Positions 25,132 through 33,103 of a stretch of DNA of 64,000 nt are shown piece after piece. The position numbers were made by a program, and so were the translations under genes. The first letter of the stretch is position 1, and the number at the start of each line of letters is the position of its first letter. The notes under the pieces were generated by a model. The model made no database searches. It was not told the DNA's origin and was given only the letters and a program-made list of their open reading frames with translations. The stretch covers positions 124,001 to 188,000 of the forward strand of contig JADJXV010000002.1 of assembly GCA_016720145.1 (NCBI GenBank), given 5' to 3'. The stretch comes from Ignavibacteria bacterium (lineage in GTDB: Bacteria > Bacteroidota > Ignavibacteria > Kapaibacteriales > UBA961).

Positions 25132-26286
25132 ATGAAAGCACATCTTGACGCTGTTTGGATTCCATTACAAGAATCTTCGACTAAATTGTTTACCTCCATC
25201 CGTACTATCACCGCAACTATCGCGGTCTCCTCATTCGCTCTCGCACTTCTACTTGCTCCACAATTAAATGCACAAAATACACTATCTCCGGCAACTCCCA
25301 AAACCGAGACCAAAGTCAAAATAATTACCATAAAAGACGGCAAAACTGAGGTCGTAGAGACTGTGGGGAATGAGAATTCGCTCAACAATCCTGAAATAGC
25401 CAAGCTATTGAAAGATAATAATATTAACCTCGAAGATCTCAAATCAAAGTGTGGAAATATAAATGTGCGGGTGCATAAAGTAATCAACGGTAAAAACATC
25501 AATGAAAACATTACGATAAACAGCGCCGATTGTAAAGAAAAAATGAAAAATTGTCAAGCAAAATGCATGGTGGTACGCAGATGCGGTGATTCCGCTGCAA
25601 AATCAAACTGCAAAATAATGATGTCGAATGAAGGAATGAATGTTGGACAACAAATGATGGTTATAACTACAAATTCCACTACGAATACCGGCACTAATCT
25701 AAAAACAGAAAGTAGTACAAATGAAGATGTTACCATCGAAGCTACACCACAGAATATGCAAGTAATTACTATTGATGAGGACACTGAAATAAATAATGGC
25801 GATACTAAGCAAGTACAAGTATGGGTGAATAAAACTGATGCTAGTGAAGATAGTGAAATGCTCAACCATCTCGGAACAAACGGTGCAAATACGACAAAAT
25901 TCATCATTCAACGTGGTGATGGGAAAAACAAAGTAATTGTCATTAGTAATCGACAAATTACCACCACTTCTCCAGAAAAAAATACACCCGAAGGTAGCCC
26001 AAAAATCCAGGAAATGCCTTCCATGAATTTGAATGTCAATGGCTTGCAACTTGCACCCAATCCTACCAACGGACAATTCAATCTTTCCTTCTCGCTCCAA
26101 GATACCGGCAATACCGATATCAGCATCGTGGACCTTGCAGGACGTGAAATATATGGAGCAAATCTTCCGAATTTCAGCGGTGATTTCAACCAAAAAATTG
26201 ATATTTCCGACAAAGCACGCGGTGAATATTTACTCAAAATTTCCCAAAATGGAAAATCTGCGACAGCTGCAATTGTGTTAGAATAA
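25132..26286 (+). CDS. Secreted protein with T9SS sorting domain, unknown function
   Basis: 384 residues. The N-terminal region contains a hydrophobic segment (TIAVSSFALALLLAPQLNAQ) that can serve as a late-placed signal peptide. The middle is rich in Asn, Thr and Ser, with repeated VITI/VIVI strands and several cysteines (CKEKMKNCQAKCMVVRRCGD), and has no recognisable domain. The last 75 residues are a type IX sorting domain: LAPNPTNGQFNLSFS, then SIVDLAGREIYG, ending ARGEYLLKISQNGK. It would be exported and anchored at the cell surface. A TATTTTTGC -7-type box is at 25078-25086 and a strong terminator at 26308-26339. Confidence 0.85.
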   Translation: MKAHLDAVWIPLQESSTKLFTSIRTITATIAVSSFALALLLAPQLNAQNTLSPATPKTETKVKIITIKDGKTEVVETVGNENSLNNPEIAKLLKDNNINLEDLKSKCGNINVRVHKVINGKNINENITINSADCKEKMKNCQAKCMVVRRCGDSAAKSNCKIMMSNEGMNVGQQMMVITTNSTTNTGTNLKTESSTNEDVTIEATPQNMQVITIDEDTEINNGDTKQVQVWVNKTDASEDSEMLNHLGTNGANTTKFIIQRGDGKNKVIVISNRQITTTSPEKNTPEGSPKIQEMPSMNLNVNGLQLAPNPTNGQFNLSFSLQDTGNTDISIVDLAGREIYGANLPNFSGDFNQKIDISDKARGEYLLKISQNGKSATAAIVLE

Positions 26287-26307
26287 TCTCCTCTTCACCT
26301 GAAAAAC

Positions 26308-26339
26308 AAAAGCCGCTTTCAGCTACGAAAGCGGCTTTT
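26308..26339. terminator. Bidirectional rho-independent terminator
   Basis: Stem AAAAGCCGCTTTC/GAAAGCGGCTTTT with loop AGCTAC. The stem core equals that of the pckA terminator (15296-15329). Confidence 0.92.
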
Positions 26340-26360
26340 ATTTTATGAAGAATGGGATGC

Positions 26361-26509
26361 GGAATGGAGCGCTGATGACGCTGATTCTATATGATTTTCG
26401 CGGATTGCAATTTGGTAAGTAATTGAACACTTCGACAAGCTCAGTGTGACGGAACTATATGCTATTCTTACCACTTACCACTTACCACTTACCACTTACT
26501 ACTTACGAC
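26361..26509. repeat. Cluster of three dispersed repeat types
   Basis: In order: a block GGAATGG...CGCTGATGACGCTGATT (26361-26407), also present at 39362-39406; a palindromic CACTTCGACAAGCTCAGTG (26429-26447); and six tandem TTACCAC-type heptamers (26468-26509, the last two with one change). No coding potential. Intergenic, between the sorting-domain gene and a convergent AlbA_2 gene. Confidence 0.8.
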
Positions 26510-26517
26510 TAAATAAC

Positions 26518-27174
26518 TCATACCCGTTCCACCAACGTATAATAATCATGAGTAGAGTCAGTATGAATATTGACCACACCGGCGCGGACGAGGCGTACAA
26601 GTAAGCGGGCGGCGCGACGTTCGGATATATTGACCAATGCTGCAAATTCCTTAACCGTAGCACGTTTTTTAGCATCCATATAAGCAAATAATCGACGTTC
26701 ATTCTCACCGATACTCAGTGAAAGCGGCTTAGCGTCCGGATTACGGCTTTGGAGGATGCGTACCATTTCGCGGCTTGCGGTGACGGATTCCTCACCTTGT
26801 CGGATGAATACTTTTTGTTCGTGGAGCTTTTCTTCGGGTGAGGAGATAATCCTATGCGGCTTGTATTCGCTTTCGTCTATCTGTATGACGACGATGTCTT
26901 TATACTCAATTTCGATAATTTCGATTTGTGGTTCTATAGGTGGGATTATAAAAAATGAACAGGCGTGTTCGACCTGAGCGATTTCTTCTTTCTCGCTTTT
27001 GACGCCGTAAATTTTTTTATCATCATCGACGCCAAGGAGTAAATAGCCACCTTTTGTATTTGCAAATGCAGCAATTTCCTTGGCAATTTTCTCAGGTGAT
27101 GTAAATTTTCGTTTGAATTCGAGGGTGGTGGATTCACCTTCAGCTATAAGTTCTTTGAGTTCGCTACGGCGCAT
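26518..27174 (-). CDS. AlbA_2 (Schlafen-type) domain protein with C-terminal winged helix
   Basis: 218 residues. The N-terminal 130 residues form an AlbA_2/AAA_4-like putative DNA- or RNA-binding domain: ESTTLEFKRKF, then KEIAAFANTKGGYLLLGVDD and HEQKVFIRQGEESVTAS. The remaining part reads as a helix-turn-helix domain (RATVKEFAALVNISERRAARLLVRL). Proteins of this layout are widespread predicted transcriptional regulators, often near accessory genes; what this one controls is unknown. It starts about 80 bases after the rfbC stop region on the same strand, and a heptamer repeat cluster lies directly downstream. Confidence 0.85.
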   Translation of the reverse strand: MRRSELKELIAEGESTTLEFKRKFTSPEKIAKEIAAFANTKGGYLLLGVDDDKKIYGVKSEKEEIAQVEHACSFFIIPPIEPQIEIIEIEYKDIVVIQIDESEYKPHRIISSPEEKLHEQKVFIRQGEESVTASREMVRILQSRNPDAKPLSLSIGENERRLFAYMDAKKRATVKEFAALVNISERRAARLLVRLVRAGVVNIHTDSTHDYYTLVERV

Positions 27175-27252
27175 AGTGTTGGGCTTTCGAGAATTGATAA
27201 AATTTCAAACAAAGAGAACGATAGAAAAACGAAAAGGCAAGTGATCAAGAAT

Positions 27253-27825
27253 TCAGATCGACATACGAAATAATTGAGCTTCCGGCTGTGCAAGCCAGTG
27301 ATCGAACGTCTGTGCGTAGCTGTCTTTGGTAGAAAGGATAGGATTGGTAATTCCCCAATTAATATCAAGCTTAGGATCATTCCATCGGATCGAAGACTCA
27401 GCTTTTGGATTATAGAGAGTTGTGCATTTGTATTGTACTTCTGCCCATGTACTTTGAATTAAAAATCCATTGGCAAATCCGGGCGGTATCCAGACCATTT
27501 TTCTATTTTCAGCCGAAACTTCTATCATGCAATGCCGTCCAAACGTTGGTGAATCGACACGAATATCCACTTCAACTAAAAGAATTTTTCCTTGTGTTGC
27601 TCTCAGTAATTTGCCCATTGGCTTATCCCATTGAAAATGTAGCCCACGCAATACATTCTGTACTGAACCTGAGTGATTTTCTTGTTTAAAGTCAGTCGGG
27701 AGACCTAATGCTTCAAAATAATCTTCACGATATGCTTCCATAAAAAAGCCGCGTTCATCTTTGAATGAACTCGGCTCAATGACCCGTATCCCGTTTAAAT
27801 GTTCTTCAGTAACAGTAAATCCCAT
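27253..27825 (-). CDS. rfbC: dTDP-4-dehydrorhamnose 3,5-epimerase
   Basis: 190 residues from the ATG at 27825; an in-frame TTG at 27837 is less likely. The cupin-fold RmlC signature is complete: FKDERGFFMEAYREDYF, then NHSGSVQNVLRGLHFQ with the catalytic-base histidine in GLHFQ. VDIRVDSPTFGR and VQYKCTTLYNPKAE with the active-site tyrosine follow. It epimerises C3 and C5 of dTDP-4-keto-6-deoxyglucose on the way to dTDP-L-rhamnose for surface polysaccharide. The other rhamnose genes (rfbA, B, D) are not in this window, so the pathway is split across the genome. Confidence 0.95.
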   Translation of the reverse strand: MGFTVTEEHLNGIRVIEPSSFKDERGFFMEAYREDYFEALGLPTDFKQENHSGSVQNVLRGLHFQWDKPMGKLLRATQGKILLVEVDIRVDSPTFGRHCMIEVSAENRKMVWIPPGFANGFLIQSTWAEVQYKCTTLYNPKAESSIRWNDPKLDINWGITNPILSTKDSYAQTFDHWLAQPEAQLFRMSI

Positions 27826-28006
27826 AACATGATGCAACTAAATGAGGTATATAATTTAATCTATAAGTTTATTTTGTATTAATCACATCAAAAGCAAGGT
27901 TTATCGAAAGCAATCAGATATTTCAATTTTCAAAACCTGTCTATATTTCAATCAGTTGAAGAACCAATGCAGTTCATTAAATTAGAGTATTATCAAATTC
28001 ACAAAT

Positions 28007-29626
28007 CTATTCGACCGGTTTAGGATGTGTAATTGGTAATTGGAAAGCAAATGTTGACCCCTTGCCGAGCGCGCTTCGAACCCATACTCGACCTTCATGT
28101 TCTTCGACGATACGCTTGACTATCCACAATCCAAGTCCTGAACTCGGTTCGCCGGCAGTCGGCAATGCAGATAATTTTGCTCCTCTGCTAAAAGCCCGCT
28201 TTATATCATCTTCCGAAAGTCCTAATCCATTATCGCTTACTTCAACAATGAGTGAATTTGCTTCTGTTTTAGCGCGTAACCGAATGGTACTGCCACGATT
28301 AGAGAATTTAATAGCATTGCTGAGAAGATTATCCACGACTTCTTCGATTCGCTGACCGTCAATTTCAGCTTCAGGTAATTCCATTGGGAGATCGAGAACA
28401 ATTTCAATTTGTTTGTTTTTTGCAGTTGGGTCGTTTCGGCGATGGACGCTTCTGAGGATATCGCTGATATCCCATGGTTCATAGACAAGGCGCATTTGCC
28501 CGGATTCAAGCGCCATAATTTTACATACTTCTTGGGAAAGTGACACAATTTTACGGGAGGTTTCGACGAGGTCATTCATCACATCGTGCTGTTCATTGGC
28601 AGTCAAGTCATACGTTCTGAGGAGTTCGACAAGTCCCTTAACTAATCCGGCAGGATTCTTAATATCGTGAATAACCATTGCAAAGAGCTCGTCCTTTTGA
28701 GTTGCAAGATCTTCAAGCTCTTGCTTTTTAACAGATATACGGTCAATTTTTTCCTCTAACTCTCGGATACGAATTCGCAGATCATCACCTCGCGTTTGCA
28801 TCGCATCGATTTGCCCGCGTAATGCTGCTATTTCAGCTCTAATTTGACTGTTTTCACCGAGTAATTTATCATAAGCCACTTGACTGACTGTAAGATCTGT
28901 GGACATAACGCCCCCCTTTAGATTTGTACGAGTAAATGTTTTTGAAAAAAATGACTTTTTATAACCTAGTACTATTTGTATTATCTTAGATAACAAAGAC
29001 TTGGCAGGAATATTACTTTTAGATTTTGATTTTGAACGCAATATAAGGAATGCAGTCCCAATTACAACAACTATTGAGCCAAGTATCCAAAATAAAACAC
29101 CTGTACCTGATTTGTTTTGAGATTGTGTCGCACTAGAATCTGCAAGCTCGGATTTTTTCTTTTCCAATGCTATTCTATCACGTTCACGTTTTCTCCGATC
29201 TGCTTCGATATTATCCACCCGAAAATCAACAATTATTGCACTCGCTTTCCAATTTCCCGGTGCGATTGCCTGCACATAAAACGAATAATCATCTTCCGGC
29301 AAACCGCTGTACGAGCATTTCGGCGAATTCATTGTTTGCTGACGTTCCTGCTGCTTGAGTTTCCCCGTCAGCCGTGTACTGAATAAAAGTGGCGGTCTCT
29401 CATCACTGCTTATCCTGCAACCATAGACGAAAAGTATGGTATCCATGCGGCTAAGTACGATACTTGAATTCTTCGCATCAGGATTATATTGCACTCCATT
29501 GATGACAATTGCCTGTAATTCCGTCGTTCGGCTTACGTATTTTGAGTCAGCCGCATACGCGTGCTGAATTGCACCTGCTGCCCACAGGAACATTACGAAG
29601 ACTACTAACCGGAAACAAAACTTCAT
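28007..29626 (-). CDS. Membrane-bound sensor histidine kinase
   Basis: 539 residues from the ATG at 29626, which places a signal peptide (MKFCFRLVVFVMFLWAAGA) at the start; an ATG at 29650 adds eight residues. The periplasmic part covers about 30-165, with a Y_Y_Y-like beta-sandwich feel (PPLLFSTRLTGK, DYSFYVQAIAPGNW). A membrane segment (VLFWILGSIVVVIGTAFLIL) and a long coiled coil follow. HisKA has the phospho-accepting His in VIHDIKNPAG, and HATPase_c has NLLSNAIKFS, DNGLGLS and SSGLGLWIVKRI. It autophosphorylates and passes phosphate to an unidentified response regulator. No regulator gene is adjacent. The C-terminal half resembles the partial kinase at 1-416. Confidence 0.93.
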   Translation of the reverse strand: MKFCFRLVVFVMFLWAAGAIQHAYAADSKYVSRTTELQAIVINGVQYNPDAKNSSIVLSRMDTILFVYGCRISSDERPPLLFSTRLTGKLKQQERQQTMNSPKCSYSGLPEDDYSFYVQAIAPGNWKASAIIVDFRVDNIEADRRKRERDRIALEKKKSELADSSATQSQNKSGTGVLFWILGSIVVVIGTAFLILRSKSKSKSNIPAKSLLSKIIQIVLGYKKSFFSKTFTRTNLKGGVMSTDLTVSQVAYDKLLGENSQIRAEIAALRGQIDAMQTRGDDLRIRIRELEEKIDRISVKKQELEDLATQKDELFAMVIHDIKNPAGLVKGLVELLRTYDLTANEQHDVMNDLVETSRKIVSLSQEVCKIMALESGQMRLVYEPWDISDILRSVHRRNDPTAKNKQIEIVLDLPMELPEAEIDGQRIEEVVDNLLSNAIKFSNRGSTIRLRAKTEANSLIVEVSDNGLGLSEDDIKRAFSRGAKLSALPTAGEPSSGLGLWIVKRIVEEHEGRVWVRSALGKGSTFAFQLPITHPKPVE

Positions 29627-29682
29627 AGCAATATAATAGTTTGTCAACATATAACAATATCAACTTCTTAACCAAGACACTC

Positions 29683-30408
29683 TCACTCAATTTCAACTGA
29701 CTTTTTCCGTAATAATTCTGCCTGACGACGATGTTTTATCTGATTATTCATGACTATTTTTTTGAATATCCTTAACACATCAAAAAAAGTATGAAATGTG
29801 TAATGTGGTATTCTATGTTCATTACAGAATGCTGCCAGAGCTCCTTTTGCAAAAATCACATCGGCATGCGACGCTGCGCATGTGTCCGAAAGTCCATCAC
29901 CTATATAGACATAGCATGCTTCAGTTTGAGCTGTGGCGAGCATACTATTACGCTTACATGATGCACAAAAACAATTGCAATTCTCACTAGCATTAGGAAA
30001 AATTGGCTCGACACCACTTTTTTGAAAATTCAAATTATTCGCCATAACATGAGCTCTATCTATATTATTAGCAAGTAAAATCGGCTGGATATACTCCTGA
30101 AAACCATCGCTCAATATCATCAAAGGTATATTATGTTCACGACAATAATCAAAGAATACCGGAAAATAAGCATCCATTTCCATCTCTAACGTAAATTTCT
30201 CGATCGTTTCGGGGGTAAAATCAGGTCCGGCTTGCTGTAATGCTTTTCGATAATACTCTGCCACCGTCATTTTTCCTGCGAGCAGATCTGTATGAAAGGG
30301 TTCAAAAATTCCAAAATTCCGGATCATTGCATCACCCACATCGCGTCTGGTAATAGTCCCATCAAAGTCACAAAACACCGCAATTGTTGATTCTACAAGT
30401 GGATACAT
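29683..30408 (-). CDS. HAD-family phosphatase, MtnX/phosphoserine-phosphatase-like
   Basis: 241 residues from the ATG at 30408; an earlier in-frame TTG adds four residues. The HAD motifs are clear. Motif I is FCDFDGTIT with nucleophile and acid Asp, motif II is LMILSDGF, and motif IV is YIGDGLSDTCAASHADVIFAKG. The wording of motif IV and the cap (AGKMTVAEYYRKALQQAG) resemble MtnX, the methionine-salvage phosphatase. No other salvage genes are nearby, so the substrate is open. A cysteine-rich insert (NCNCFCASCKRN) near residue 150 resembles a small metal-binding knuckle. It starts 15 bases after the 3HCDH-like gene. Confidence 0.85.
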   Translation of the reverse strand: MYPLVESTIAVFCDFDGTITRRDVGDAMIRNFGIFEPFHTDLLAGKMTVAEYYRKALQQAGPDFTPETIEKFTLEMEMDAYFPVFFDYCREHNIPLMILSDGFQEYIQPILLANNIDRAHVMANNLNFQKSGVEPIFPNASENCNCFCASCKRNSMLATAQTEACYVYIGDGLSDTCAASHADVIFAKGALAAFCNEHRIPHYTFHTFFDVLRIFKKIVMNNQIKHRRQAELLRKKSVEIE

Positions 30409-30423
30409 GAGGTTTGTCAAGAA

Positions 30424-31290
30424 TTACGCTATACGTTCCTGCGGAGGATACTCAAAGAATCCACGACCGCTGAACTTACCAATACGACCTGCGCGCATCA
30501 TTTGCTTGAGTAGTACACACGGACGATAGCGTTCTTGACCGTACTCTCGGTGCAGCGCATCGAGAAGCGCGACAATTACTTCAATTCCAATCTCATCAGC
30601 CCACTCAAGCAGACCTTTCGGATAATTTACGCCAAGCTTCATGGCGGTATCGATATCTTCGGCAGTCGCAACCTTTTCCAGAACTGCAAAAGCTGCTTCG
30701 TTAATAAGCGTAGCCAGTATTCTTGGTGAGCAAAGCCCGACTCTATCTTCGACTGATTCCGTCGTGAATCCAAGTGAAGTCCAAAATCGTTTTGCAATCG
30801 CAATGGACTGTTCGGACGCTGTCATTGCAGGAGCAATTTCCATCATTGAAATATGCTGTGCAAGTGCAATTGCATTAAATCCCACAATATTATTCTGAAG
30901 TCCAAGCTGTGCGAAGAGTTCGGTAGCTGTGCATCCGATCGACGATGAAAGTATCACCGCATCCGGATATTCATCACTGACTTCGATTAGCATTTCACTT
31001 TTTTCCCTTGCAGGCAATGAAGATGGCTCAATGATGATATCGGGAGGACGCTGCACCTCGGACACATCTCCAACAAATTGATGGACATACGCCTGTAAAT
31101 ATGATGGGACTAAGATTGATGAAGCGCCGCCGGGATCGCTGAATCCGAATAAATCATCCAGCATAGGTTCGACGAGTATAGAGAAGGGAAACTCAGCTTC
31201 CGTAAGCGTTCGTGCAATATCTGCGACCGCCCGTGAGTTGCCGACAATGAGAGTAGAAAATTTATGTGAATCAAGTGAATAAACAGCCAT
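30424..31290 (-). CDS. 3-hydroxyacyl-CoA dehydrogenase-like protein with degenerate NAD site
   Basis: About 288 residues from the ATG at 31290; a TTG at 31335 would add 15 residues. The C-terminal half is a good 3HCDH C-domain: GLCSPRILATLINEAAF, then AMKLGVNYPKGLLEWADEIG and AGRIGKFSGRGFFEY. The N-terminal Rossmann half keeps the beta-alpha-beta outline (FSTLIVGNSRAVADIARTL) but lacks the GxGxxG loop needed for tight NAD binding. It may use the cofactor differently, bind CoA thioesters without oxidation, or be a decayed paralogue. TATTTTTG at 31340-31333 fits a -7 box for this gene, though no TTG box is at the right distance. Likely an operon with the HAD phosphatase. Confidence 0.8.
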   Translation of the reverse strand: MAVYSLDSHKFSTLIVGNSRAVADIARTLTEAEFPFSILVEPMLDDLFGFSDPGGASSILVPSYLQAYVHQFVGDVSEVQRPPDIIIEPSSLPAREKSEMLIEVSDEYPDAVILSSSIGCTATELFAQLGLQNNIVGFNAIALAQHISMMEIAPAMTASEQSIAIAKRFWTSLGFTTESVEDRVGLCSPRILATLINEAAFAVLEKVATAEDIDTAMKLGVNYPKGLLEWADEIGIEVIVALLDALHREYGQERYRPCVLLKQMMRAGRIGKFSGRGFFEYPPQERIA

Positions 31291-31574
31291 GACGGAGGGA
31301 ATTAGAGAACGAAATAATGTCTTAATTTTCCGCAAAAATACAGAATTTTAGCTTGTCTTCGGCGGATTCGATATGTCAAATACCGTCAATCATCACCTCA
31401 ATCAGCGCCATATAGCCGACCGATAGAATGTCAAAATTATAATTCTATTGACACTGACTGCTGAATCGAGCACGATAACTTCCGGGAGGTTGTGTATTTT
31501 TGCAGGAGGGTATTGTCAATTGAAGTGGACTATAGGTCAAGAGCTACATTTCTCATATCACTAAAAGAGCATTC

Positions 31575-32024
31575 ATGCAGCGTATAAAGTTCTCAGAATC
31601 TATCCTCATCTGCGATTCACCGGAAACGGTATTTGACTTTACACAGGACTATTCCAAGCGTCTGCAATGGGATACTTTTCTCATTCAAGCAGAATTACTT
31701 GGCGGAGCAATTCACGCAAATAAAGGAGTAAAGGCATATTGCGTCTCCAAAAACCGTCTCGGTATGACCACTGAATACGTCACCTTTCAACGTCCGCGCT
31801 ATACAGCAGTTAAAATGACACAAGGTCCATTTCTGTTTAAAGAATGTTTAGGATCGTGGCGATTCAGACAGGTGGCGGAAAAGTCTACCGAAGTGACATT
31901 TCGCTATAGCTTTACCCTTCGCTTTCCATTCACGTTGGTAACATATTTTATTAGAAAAAATTTACAGATCAATGTTCGTCGGCGACTCATTGACCTAAAA
32001 AAAAATCTTGAACATGATTGTTAG
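31575..32024 (+). CDS. SRPBCC/START-like protein (polyketide cyclase-related)
   Basis: 149 residues forming a single SRPBCC-fold module. The N-terminal strand is IKFSESILICDSPETVFDF, followed by YSKRLQWDTFLIQAELLGG. The middle beta sheet (MTTEYVTFQRPRYTAVKM) leads to a long C-terminal helix (RKNLQINVRRRLIDLKKNL). Such proteins bind small hydrophobic ligands in a deep pocket; the ligand is unknown. A TATTTTTGC box lies at 31495-31503. The M23 peptidase gene follows 92 bases later on the same strand. No signal peptide, so it is cytoplasmic. Confidence 0.82.
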   Translation: MQRIKFSESILICDSPETVFDFTQDYSKRLQWDTFLIQAELLGGAIHANKGVKAYCVSKNRLGMTTEYVTFQRPRYTAVKMTQGPFLFKECLGSWRFRQVAEKSTEVTFRYSFTLRFPFTLVTYFIRKNLQINVRRRLIDLKKNLEHDC

Positions 32025-32116
32025 TTTCAATATTGTTTACATTCGCAAATACATATAGGTTATGTTTAAATTTATATCTACTAACTAATTTATAATCAAT
32101 TACTTCCATATTATTC

Positions 32117-33088
32117 ATGAAAATTCTCTACCTCTTCTTCATCGCCTTCCCTCTCTTGATTTCACTTGCAGGAGCCCAACAAGAATCATCTGCTGCTAAA
32201 GATATTTCGGTGGCTTTTGAAAAAAACTATAATTCTGATGATATTAATGCGGTGTTCGCACTTTTTTCACCGGAAATGAAACTTGCATTACCACTCAATA
32301 AAGCAACGAATTTTCTCAACGGACTTAAAGCACAGGCCGGGAAAATTGTTAAAAGAACTTTTATACGTTACGAAAATGGAGTCTATGCATCCTACAAGAC
32401 TCAGTTTGAACAAGGAATATTTTTGCTAAAATTATATATTGATAGCACTTCCATGATCGGAGGACTTTTTATAAAACCCTACATTGAAATGAATTCACCT
32501 CTTCTGGAGCGCAATATCAGCAAGCTCATTCTCCCCATTAAAGGCGAGTGGACCGTGATATGGGGCGGTGACACCAAAGAACAAAACTATCATGTCGTGA
32601 GTACTGCTCAGAAGAATGCTTTCGATCTGGTCGTCACCAACGAAGATGGGAAATCATACAAAACCGACGGGAAAATTAATGACGATTATTACGCATTCGG
32701 CAAGGATATCGTCGCGCCGTGTGATGGTGAGGTCGTACTGGCTGTAGATGGGATAAAAGATAATTTGCCCGGAGAGATGAATCCTATTTTTATGACCGGT
32801 AATACGGTAGTTATTCGAACTGCTAATAAAGAATATTTGTTTTTTGCACACTTCAAGCAGAGTACTGTCAACGTAAAAGAAGGTCAATCGGTGAAGCAAG
32901 GTCAGATTTTGGGACAATGCGGGAACTCCGGTAATTCATCAGAAGCTCACCTGCATTTTCACATCCAAAACGTAGAGAATATGAATGTTGCGACAGGCGT
33001 TAAATGCTATTTTGATAAATTAATTGTCAATGGACAAAGCAAGACGGACTATTCACCAGTACAGAAGGATATTATTCGGAATAAGTAG
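32117..33088 (+). CDS. Secreted M23 (LytM-type) metallopeptidase with N-terminal DUF3887-like domain
   Basis: 323 residues. A signal peptide (MKILYLFFIAFPLLISLAGA) is followed by an alpha-beta domain (about 30-140) of the DUF3887/NTF2-like kind (FEKNYNSDDINAVFALFSPE). The M23 domain then shows the zinc ligands: a His and Asp in NYHVVSTAQKNAFDL and the HLHFH motif. The conserved GSHVY-type segment is replaced by DIVAPCDGEVVLAVDG, and the hairpin VKQGQILGQCGNSGNS is usual. With all ligands present it should cleave peptide cross-links of peptidoglycan in the periplasm. It is convergent with the OmpA-family gene, 15 bases apart, with no obvious terminator. Confidence 0.9.
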   Translation: MKILYLFFIAFPLLISLAGAQQESSAAKDISVAFEKNYNSDDINAVFALFSPEMKLALPLNKATNFLNGLKAQAGKIVKRTFIRYENGVYASYKTQFEQGIFLLKLYIDSTSMIGGLFIKPYIEMNSPLLERNISKLILPIKGEWTVIWGGDTKEQNYHVVSTAQKNAFDLVVTNEDGKSYKTDGKINDDYYAFGKDIVAPCDGEVVLAVDGIKDNLPGEMNPIFMTGNTVVIRTANKEYLFFAHFKQSTVNVKEGQSVKQGQILGQCGNSGNSSEAHLHFHIQNVENMNVATGVKCYFDKLIVNGQSKTDYSPVQKDIIRNK

Positions 33089-33103
33089 GGATGTGGCGTT
33101 TCC

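Noticed and set aside
26429..26447. CACTTCGACAAGCTCAGTG as a member of the 32-bp REP-like family
   Set aside because: It is shorter, with a different arm plan; only a GAACAC/GTGTTC flank is shared, which is weak.
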